Of a stretch of DNA of 5,022 nt, positions 1 to 4,666 are shown one piece after another (position 1 is the stretch's first letter; the number at the start of each line of letters is the position of its first letter). Under the pieces are notes generated by a model. It searched no databases, was not told the DNA's origin, and worked only from the letters and a program-made list of their open reading frames with translations. The translations under genes and the position numbers were made by a program. Origin of the DNA: an uncultured Eubacteriales bacterium. GTDB lineage: Bacteria; Bacillota; Clostridia; Oscillospirales; Oscillospiraceae. The stretch lies in NCBI GenBank assembly GCA_958402445.1, contig CATXTO010000078.1, positions 1-5,022 on the forward strand, read 5' to 3'.

Positions 1-351
1 TTAGAGGATATAGGGGCGACCTGTGGTCGCTTGCGGGCGTGCGCAGCACGCCCCTGCAGGGTGCGGACCAACTTAGAGGATATAGGGGCGACCTGTGGTC
101 GCTCGCGGGCGTGCGCAGCACGCCCCTGCAGGGTGCGGACCAACTTAGAGGATATAGGGGCGACCTGTGGTCGCTTGCGGGCGTGCGCAGCACGCCCCTA
201 CAGGGTTGTGGACCAACTTAGAGGATGTAGGGGCGACCTGTGGTCGCCCGCGGGCGTGCGCAGCACGCCCCTACAGGGTGCGGACCAACTTAGAGGATGT
301 AGGGGCGACCTGTGGTCGCCCGCGGGCGTGCGCAGCACGCCCCTACAGGGT
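1..351. repeat. Tandem array 1: 72-bp unit with paired inverted hairpins, five copies (last partial)
   Basis: Copies start at 1, 73, 145, 218 and 290; the third is 73 bp and the last stops at about 351. Each holds a GTAG-type foot, hairpin GGGCGACC-TGT-GGTCGCCC, a 2-bp GC joint, hairpin GGGCGTGC-GCA-GCACGCCC and a CTAC foot, then a linker of about 23 bp containing GGACCAAC. In copy 4 the palindromic module is 226-275: foot 226-230, hairpins 231-249 and 252-270, foot 271-275. In copy 5 it is 298-347. Copies 4 and 5 are canonical. Copies 1-3 carry ATAG in place of GTAG, and copies 1-2 carry CTGC in place of CTAC. The array may continue left of the window. There is no T-tract, so it is not a standard terminator for glgB. 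Confidence 0.93.
226..275. repeat. Canonical 50-bp paired-hairpin (BIME-like) module
   Basis: The clearest example of the shared module. TGTAG (226-230) and CTACA (271-275) are mutually complementary and enclose two perfect 8-bp hairpins (231-249 and 252-270) separated by GC. A single strand could fold into a three-way junction. Each hairpin read from its own GTAG foot is GTAG, stem, T-N-Y loop, stem, as in REP elements arranged head to head. The REP/BIME label is an inference from architecture. Confidence 0.6.
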
Positions 352-2259
352 TTCTGCCGATTGCCCGGGCGCAGGGGCCTTTCGGGGCGCCTGCCGCACA
401 TAGAAGGTGGCGGACATGGGCGGAATTGTGAAGAGGGCGGAGTACTTGTAATCCCGATAGGGGACCCGCTCGCTCTCGGCCGGCGCGACCTCCGTGCCGG
501 CGCCGCCGTATTCCAGCTCGTCGCTGCAAAAGACCGGCTTATAAATCCCCCGGCGGGGCACCCCCAGCCGGAAGTCCTTCCACTCCACTGGACAGAAGTT
601 CAGAATTACCAGCACCTCCCGGTGCCGGCGGTCGATGCGGCGGAAGGCCAGCAAGTTGAAATCCGCCGCATCGGGCTCCACCCACTGAAAGCCATCCCAG
701 TTCTGGTCGTTTTGCCAGAGCTGGGGGTGCTTTCGGTAAAAATGGTTCAGGTCCCGGACAAACCGCTGCATCTGGCGGTGCCTGTCATAATCCAACAGAC
801 ACCAATCCAGCGCCTCGTCGTAGCGCCATTCCAGAAACTGGCCCAGCTCGCTGCCCATGAAGGTGAGTTTTTTGCCCGGATGGCACATCATATAGGCGTA
901 CAGCGCCCGCAGATTGCTGAACTTTTGGTCGTACTCCCCAGGCATTTTGTTGATGAGGGAGGCCTTTCCGTGGACCACCTCATCGTGGGACAGGGGCAGA
1001 ATAAAATTCTCTGAAAACGCGTAGGTCATGGAGAAGGTGAGGTTGTTGTGCTTGTATTTGCGAAACAGCGGGTCCTCCTGCATGTAGCGCAGGGTGTCGT
1101 TCATCCACCCCATGTTCCATTTGAACAAAAAGCCCAGCCCGCCGTCAAAGTCCGGCTTGGTAATCAGCGGAAAGGCCGTGGATTCCTCCGCCACCATCAG
1201 GGCGTTGGGCCGCACCTGGAAGGCCGCCCGGTTCACCGCCCGCAGCAGGTCCATCGCCTCCAGGTTCTCCTTGCCGCCGAACCGGTTGGGCCGGTAGTTG
1301 GACCGGTTATAGTCCAGGTACAGCATGGAGGACACCGCGTCCACCCGCACCCCGTCCATGTGGAACCGCTCCAGCCAGTACACCACGTTGGACACCAGAA
1401 AGCTCTTGACCTCCGGCCTGCCGTAATCGAAGATGCGGGTGGTCCAGTCCGGGTGCTCGTTCATCATGGGGTCCGCCAGCTCATAGCAGCAGGTGCCGTC
1501 AAATTCGTACAGACCGTTTTCGTCCTTGGGGAAGTGGGCCGGGACCCAGTCCAAAAGCACGCCGATTCCTGCCTGATGCAGCGTGTCCACCAGGACCCGA
1601 AGGCCCTGAGGATCTCCGTACCGGGCGGTGGGGGAGAAGTACCCCGTCACCTGATAGCCCCAGGAGGGATCATAGGGGTATTCAGACAGGGGCATAAACT
1701 CCACGTGGGTATACCCCATGCCTTTCAAGTAGGCCGCCAGGGGCTGGGCCAATTCCTCGTAGGTGTACAAAGAGCCGTCCGGCTTTCGCCGCCAGGACCC
1801 CAGATGCATTTCATAGATGTTGATGGGGCTGGTCAGAGGATCCCGGCGAACAAACGAACGCATCCAGGCCCCGTCTGCCCAGACGTGCCTGTCCTCCGTA
1901 CAGATCAAGGAGGAGGTGTCCGGTAGCTGGGCCATCCTGGTGCCGTAGGGATCCGACTTGTACACGGGCACGCCCCAGGGCCGCTGAATATAGTACTTAT
2001 ATTTACAGCCCTCATAGCCCCGGGACGTGAAAACCTCCCATACGCCCTGCCCCAGCGCCTCCATGGGCAAGTCCTCCGGATTCCAAAAGTTAAAATCCCC
2101 TACCACGGAAACCCCAGCGGCGTTAGGGGCCCAAACCCGGAACACGTAGCCGGCCTTGCCGTCCCGTTCCGCCCGGTGGCAGCCCAGAAGGTCATAGGAC
2201 CGGATGCAGGAGCCGTTGTGGAATTCCTCCAAAAGCGTTTGTGTCTCTTTGTCTATCAT
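343..2259 (-). CDS. glgB: 1,4-alpha-glucan branching enzyme (GlgB, GH13 with CBM48)
   Basis: A 638-residue protein that makes alpha-1,6 branches in glycogen by cutting an alpha-1,4 chain and transferring it; it acts in the cytoplasm. A CBM48-type beta-sandwich spans about residues 36-115 (FRVWAPNAAGVSVVGDFN), the GH13 barrel about 145-490 and the C-terminal beta domain about 530-620. Visible GH13 motifs are DWVPAHF (D237), GVRVDAV (nucleophile D307), VAEEST (acid/base E358) and LSHDEVVHGK (D426), so the active site is complete. It is shorter than the 728-residue E. coli enzyme because the extra N-terminal domain is absent, as in many clostridial GlgBs. The ATG at 2257-2259 follows GAGGAG at 2269-2274 with 9-nt spacing. 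The last 17 or so residues (from about R622) form a Pro/Ala-rich tail beyond the beta domain, and the TAG stop lies inside the flanking repeat. No other glycogen gene is in view. Function is near certain. Confidence 0.97.
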   Translation of the reverse strand: MIDKETQTLLEEFHNGSCIRSYDLLGCHRAERDGKAGYVFRVWAPNAAGVSVVGDFNFWNPEDLPMEALGQGVWEVFTSRGYEGCKYKYYIQRPWGVPVYKSDPYGTRMAQLPDTSSLICTEDRHVWADGAWMRSFVRRDPLTSPINIYEMHLGSWRRKPDGSLYTYEELAQPLAAYLKGMGYTHVEFMPLSEYPYDPSWGYQVTGYFSPTARYGDPQGLRVLVDTLHQAGIGVLLDWVPAHFPKDENGLYEFDGTCCYELADPMMNEHPDWTTRIFDYGRPEVKSFLVSNVVYWLERFHMDGVRVDAVSSMLYLDYNRSNYRPNRFGGKENLEAMDLLRAVNRAAFQVRPNALMVAEESTAFPLITKPDFDGGLGFLFKWNMGWMNDTLRYMQEDPLFRKYKHNNLTFSMTYAFSENFILPLSHDEVVHGKASLINKMPGEYDQKFSNLRALYAYMMCHPGKKLTFMGSELGQFLEWRYDEALDWCLLDYDRHRQMQRFVRDLNHFYRKHPQLWQNDQNWDGFQWVEPDAADFNLLAFRRIDRRHREVLVILNFCPVEWKDFRLGVPRRGIYKPVFCSDELEYGGAGTEVAPAESERVPYRDYKYSALFTIPPMSATFYVRQAPRKAPAPGQSAETL

Positions 2260-2268
2260 GCTGTATTT

Positions 2269-2274
2269 CTCCTC
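2269..2274 (-). promoter_or_regulatory. Ribosome binding site of glgB
   Basis: Minus-strand GAGGAG lies 9 nt before the ATG at 2259. It fixes the start at MIDKETQ. Confidence 0.85.
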
Positions 2275-2309
2275 TTTATCACCCTGCTAGGCCCAATGGA
2301 AGTTCATGC

Positions 2310-2324
2310 AGCAGGATACCTGCT
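2310..2324. promoter_or_regulatory. Perfect 6-bp dyad at the glgB transcription start
   Basis: AGCAGG-ATA-CCTGCT is a perfect 6-bp inverted repeat with a 3-nt centre. It begins 3 nt downstream of the -10 box and overlaps the predicted start. It could be an operator or, in RNA, a hairpin at the 5' end of the transcript. A chance occurrence is possible. Confidence 0.35.
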
Positions 2325-2327
2325 TTT

Positions 2328-2356
2328 ATTATACCGGCTTTTTGCACAGGATGCAA
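2328..2356 (-). promoter_or_regulatory. Sigma-A-type promoter of glgB
   Basis: On the minus strand a perfect TATAAT -10 box (2328-2333) is preceded by 17 bp and a TTGCAT -35-like box (2351-2356, matching TTGACA only at TTG). The expected transcription start is near 2321, giving a leader of about 62 nt. The -10 box is strong evidence and the -35 box is weak. Confidence 0.7.
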
Positions 2357-2545
2357 TCCCTTTTCGTCGAATGAGACAGAATTCTCCGAGAGAAGCTGTC
2401 GATATTTGTTGAATACGCAGAGGCGCGCTGGCGCGGCACCGCCTGATCACCCTTAGGATACCACAGAACCCATTGGGATAAAAACACAAAATGATTCAAA
2501 ACTATGTAAATTCATTTCGTGCGCCTTCCCGAACGGCCAGTGTGT
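2357..2545. other. Intergenic stretch upstream of the glgB promoter, no gene seen
   Basis: About 190 bp between the glgB -35 region and the terminator of the neighbouring operon. It is more AT-rich than the arrays and holds no open frame with a ribosome binding site. The only visible structure is a GC-rich imperfect dyad around 2421-2444 (AGGCG ... CGCCT). I see no riboswitch, tRNA or other RNA gene. Confidence 0.5.
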
Positions 2546-2572
2546 AAAAAAAATCGCCGCAGATACGCGGCG
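2546..2572 (-). terminator. Intrinsic terminator of the HIT / ligase-like operon
   Basis: On the minus strand a perfect 6-bp GC stem CGCCGC-GTATCT-GCGGCG (2572 down to 2555) is followed by one A and then eight T (2553-2546). This is a standard Rho-independent terminator. It points away from the ligase-like gene and lies about 570 bp past its stop codon, with the whole 136-bp repeat array between them. It also insulates glgB from read-through. Confidence 0.88.
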
Positions 2573-2585
2573 GAGCGGGGACGGC

Positions 2586-3081
2586 AGGCAACCAAAGGTC
2601 GCCCCTACAGGGCGCGGCCAATTTTACGGGAGCTTTTCGGGAATGGGAATGTAGGGGCGAGCTGCGCTCGCCCGAATCCATCTGCCCTATCTCAAGAGTA
2701 CCTCCCAGAAAGGGGAGGTGGCGGGCGGCCACAGGCCGCCCCTACAGGGCGCGGCCAATTTTGCGGGAGCATTCCGGGAATGGGAACGTAGGGGCGAGCT
2801 GCGCTCGCCCGTGTACATCTGCTTAATGCTGCTGATACTGCCCATAAAGGGAGGTGGCGGGCGACCAAAGGTCGCCCCTACAGGGCGCGGCCAACTTTAC
2901 GGGAGCATTCCGGGAATGGGAACGTAGGGGCGAGCTGCGCTCGCCCGTGTACATCTGCTTAATGCTGCTGATACTGCCCATAAAGGGAGGTGACGGGCGA
3001 CCAAAGGTCGCCCCTACAGGGCGCGGCCAACTTTACGGGAGCTTTCCGTAATGGGAGTGTAGGGCTGACCTTTGGTCGCCC
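2586..3081. repeat. Tandem array 2: 136-bp unit with inverted hairpins, about four copies
   Basis: Homologous points recur at exactly 136 bp for copies 2, 3 and 4 (GAGGTG at 2715, 2851 and 2987); copy 1 is one base longer. Each copy has a reverse hairpin ending in CTAC (2586-2609, 2723-2746, 2859-2882, 2995-3018), a linker containing GCGCGGCCAA, and a forward hairpin with a GTAG foot (2650-2673, 2787-2810, 2923-2946, 3058-3081). First-hairpin stems are GGGCGACC in copies 3 and 4, GGGCGGCC in copy 2, and decayed AGGCAACC in copy 1. Second-hairpin stems are GGGCGAGC except in copy 4, which has a GACC-type stem. A second linker of about 48 bp joins the copies. The array lies inside the 3' untranslated region of the upstream operon. 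Confidence 0.93.
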
Positions 3082-3143
3082 GCCCCGGACATTTATCGCT
3101 TTTGCGACGTGCCCCGCTGATCGCCACGATTGACTGGACTCGA

Positions 3144-4043
3144 TCAATGGCGGGGTTCCGGATTCTCGGCAGTGGAACCGTTGTGCTCCGTCTCCGGCGC
3201 GGCTGCGTTTTCCGCGTTGGTTATGGAGGCCTCCGCTTCCGGGTCAATCAGGTCCTCCGTATTGGGAGCGGATTCCCCCACCTCCGGCGCGGCCGGGTCT
3301 TCCACTTCCGGATCGGGCGCCTCCGCCTGCTGTGCCGGCCCGTCTACCCGGCGGATGATGCCCATAGGGGTCTGCTGGTCGTCCTGCCCCAGTGGGTTGT
3401 CCTTCAAAATGCGGGCATACAGACGCTTGTCCATGGACTTGGAGGAGACGCCCAGAATTTGGCCCTCCAGGTCGTTAATGTCCACAATGCAAACGTCAAA
3501 CCCGATGCGGTCCTTGATTTGGGCCGCCACCCGGTCCGGCTTTTCCGGACCCAGGACTACGTAATGGTTATAGGGGGGGATGGTATTGTGACAGGGACCG
3601 TCTATGGAGCGGGCCTTGTAGCCGGCGATCTTATAAAACCAACCCTTTTTGTGGAACAGCTTTTTTCCGATGACGGAAACAAAGGCCGCGAATAGAATCC
3701 GCAGCGTGCCGCACTCCCGCAGGGCGCACTCCATGGTCTCGGGCATGCCCAGGCCAATGCCGTGGGGGGTTTTGGTCACATGGGCGCTGAGGCGATAGGC
3801 CAGCTTCCGGGGCTTGATCTCCGCCATGGGAATGGCGCGCCGCTGGGTGCAGGCCACGCATTTTTCGGAGATGAACAAGACGTCGCCCGGCTGGAGCAGA
3901 GGCGAGCCGTACTGCTGCGCCACGTCGCAGATATGATCCTTTTCTGTGATCAAATGGGTGCGGATGGGTAGCCGCAGATAGCAGACGCCATCCACTTCCA
4001 TGATCCCGTGCTTGCCGTCATTGGGCTTTAGATTGGTCGCCAT
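3144..4043 (-). CDS. Coenzyme F420-0:L-glutamate ligase-like protein with acidic C-terminal tail
   Basis: A 299-residue protein whose residues 20-232 match the F420-0:L-glutamate ligase-like family widespread in Clostridia. Recognisable blocks are LQPGDVLFISEKCVACTQ (50-67), GIGLGMPETMECALRECG (95-112), GWFYKIAGYKARSIDGPC (134-151), IPPYNHYVVLGPE (155-167), VDINDLEG (187-194) and ILKDNPLG...TPMGIIR (212-231). In archaea and actinobacteria the family adds glutamate to F420-0, but most Clostridia are not known to make F420, so the substrate here is unknown. Residues 234-299 are an unusual tail rich in Glu, Asp, Pro and Ala, with no Lys and one Arg, probably disordered; its DNA has degenerate internal repeats. 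No signal peptide or membrane segment is evident. The ATG follows AAGGAG at 4055-4060, 20 bp after the HIT gene stop, so the two are co-transcribed. Family assignment is firm and function is not. Confidence 0.88.
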   Translation of the reverse strand: MATNLKPNDGKHGIMEVDGVCYLRLPIRTHLITEKDHICDVAQQYGSPLLQPGDVLFISEKCVACTQRRAIPMAEIKPRKLAYRLSAHVTKTPHGIGLGMPETMECALRECGTLRILFAAFVSVIGKKLFHKKGWFYKIAGYKARSIDGPCHNTIPPYNHYVVLGPEKPDRVAAQIKDRIGFDVCIVDINDLEGQILGVSSKSMDKRLYARILKDNPLGQDDQQTPMGIIRRVDGPAQQAEAPDPEVEDPAAPEVGESAPNTEDLIDPEAEASITNAENAAAPETEHNGSTAENPEPRH

Positions 4044-4054
4044 AACAACAATCT

Positions 4055-4060
4055 CTCCTT
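4055..4060 (-). promoter_or_regulatory. Ribosome binding site of the F420-ligase-like gene
   Basis: Minus-strand AAGGAG ends 11 nt before the ATG at 4043. It lies in the 20-bp gap after the HIT stop codon, which supports translation from a shared mRNA. Confidence 0.8.
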
Positions 4061-4063
4061 CCG

Positions 4064-4399
4064 TTATCCCATGGAGGGGTTCAGGGGCGCGCCGCCCAAC
4101 ACATGGAAATGCAGGTGGGGCACGGTCTGCCCCGCGTTGGGTCCGCAGTTGCTGACCACGCGGAAGCCGCCGTCCAGGCCTCCGCCCACCTGGGCAATGA
4201 CTTCAAAGCAGCGAGCCACCAGGGCGCTGTTTTCCGGGGTGACGGCGGCGGCACTCTCAATGTGGCGCTTGGGAATCACCAGCACATGCACCGGCGCTTG
4301 GGGCTGCACGTCGTGGAACGCCAGGACCTGCTCATCTTCATATACCTTGTTCGACGGAATTTCTCCCGCTGCAATTTTACAAAATATGCACTCGGCCAT
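4064..4399 (-). CDS. HIT/HINT-family purine nucleotide phosphoramidase or hydrolase
   Basis: A 111-residue cytoplasmic histidine-triad protein of usual HINT length. The N-terminus MAECIFCKIAAGEIPS is typical, with a C4-x-x-C7 pair that in many relatives helps bind zinc. KRH (H46) and NCGPNAGQTVPHLHFHVLGG (84-103) follow. The triad is H95, H97 and H99, with H97 expected as the nucleophile by analogy with HINT1. HINT enzymes hydrolyse AMP-N bonds such as aminoacyl-adenylates and nucleoside phosphoramidates; the physiological substrate here cannot be read from sequence. A start at 4399 is chosen because GGGAGG (4407-4412) lies 7 nt upstream. The longer in-frame ATG at 4468 would sit upstream of the -10 box. 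This is the first gene of a two-gene operon with the ligase-like gene. All core motifs are intact. Confidence 0.95.
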   Translation of the reverse strand: MAECIFCKIAAGEIPSNKVYEDEQVLAFHDVQPQAPVHVLVIPKRHIESAAAVTPENSALVARCFEVIAQVGGGLDGGFRVVSNCGPNAGQTVPHLHFHVLGGAPLNPSMG

Positions 4400-4406
4400 A
4401 CCATAT

Positions 4407-4412
4407 CCTCCC
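4407..4412 (-). promoter_or_regulatory. Ribosome binding site that decides the HIT gene start
   Basis: Minus-strand GGGAGG is 7 nt before the ATG at 4399. It favours the 111-residue form over a 134-residue form starting at 4468. Confidence 0.85.
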
Positions 4413-4429
4413 GGTAAAGCTACAGGTAG

Positions 4430-4444
4430 TGGGCAATATGCCCA
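4430..4444. promoter_or_regulatory. Perfect 6-bp dyad in the HIT operon leader
   Basis: TGGGCA-ATA-TGCCCA is a perfect 6-bp inverted repeat with a 3-nt centre, lying just past the predicted start and before the ribosome binding site. It could be an operator or a 5' mRNA hairpin. The same arm and centre lengths are seen at the glgB start. Confidence 0.35.
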
Positions 4445-4456
4445 GCATTTGTCACT

Positions 4457-4484
4457 ATTATAACACAATCCCGCCCATTTGCAA
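4457..4484 (-). promoter_or_regulatory. Sigma-A-type promoter of the HIT / ligase-like operon
   Basis: On the minus strand TTGCAA (4479-4484, four of six matches to TTGACA) is followed by 16 bp and a perfect TATAAT (4457-4462). The predicted transcription start is near 4450, about 50 nt before the HIT ATG. Confidence 0.75.
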
Positions 4485-4666
4485 GGCTTCCGCCAGTGGA
4501 AAAAGGCTTTTTAAGCGGTATCCGGTAGCCCACGGCATACGGCCGGGCTCGGGATGCAGGCGGGGGGGTGCGTCAGCGTGATCCTTTGCTCTTCCTCAAA
4601 CCGAACCCGCCTGCTGGGCTTTCGCTTGGGTTTTTGTTTTCCTGCGGCGACCTTCCCATAACAGGG
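4485..4666. other. Intergenic stretch upstream of the HIT promoter, no gene seen
   Basis: This 182-bp stretch lies between the operon promoter and array 3. No reading frame with a ribosome binding site was found. It contains a run of seven G at 4562-4568 and a possible weak plus-strand terminator at 4603-4640. Confidence 0.5.
4603..4640 (+). terminator. Weak possible plus-strand intrinsic terminator
   Basis: GAACCC (4603-4608) can pair with GGGTTT (4628-4633), with a 19-nt loop, and is followed by TTTTTGTTTT to 4640. The stem is short and the loop long. No plus-strand gene is present to its left, so it would act only on antisense transcription. It may be chance. Confidence 0.22.

Noticed and set aside
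298..347. Array 1 hairpins as the intrinsic terminator of glgB
   Set aside because: The stems are strong but no T-tract follows on the minus strand. An effect on mRNA stability is possible, but a standard terminator is not supported.
1..351. Regularly spaced palindromic repeats resembling a CRISPR array
   Set aside because: The sequences between hairpins are the same in every copy, so there are no unique spacers, and no cas gene is visible.
31..1926. Long plus-strand open frames (327 and 292 codons) opposite glgB
   Set aside because: They lie antisense to a clear GlgB, lack ribosome binding sites and family motifs, and arise from GC-rich codon use; the first also runs through the tandem repeats.
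2304..2489. A 61-codon minus-strand frame upstream of glgB
   Set aside because: It runs over the glgB promoter, lacks a clear ribosome binding site and has no recognisable features.
2519..3051. Overlapping plus-strand frames of 65-90 codons in array 2 encoding repeated peptides
   Set aside because: They are translations of the repeat itself. The 136-bp period is not a multiple of three, so no frame continues through successive copies.
3129..3149. Short dyad ATTGA ... TCAAT at the end of the ligase-like gene
   Set aside because: Five weak pairs around a long loop with no T-tract; not a convincing terminator.
4400..4468. A longer 134-residue form of the HIT protein starting at 4468
   Set aside because: That start codon lies upstream of the -10 box of the promoter and has no ribosome binding site, whereas the ATG at 4399 has GGGAGG at good spacing and matches the family N-terminus.
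4500..4516. Possible minus-strand terminator (GCTT-AAA-AAGC followed by CTTTTT)
   Set aside because: The stem is only 4 bp and mostly A-T, too weak to support a terminator.
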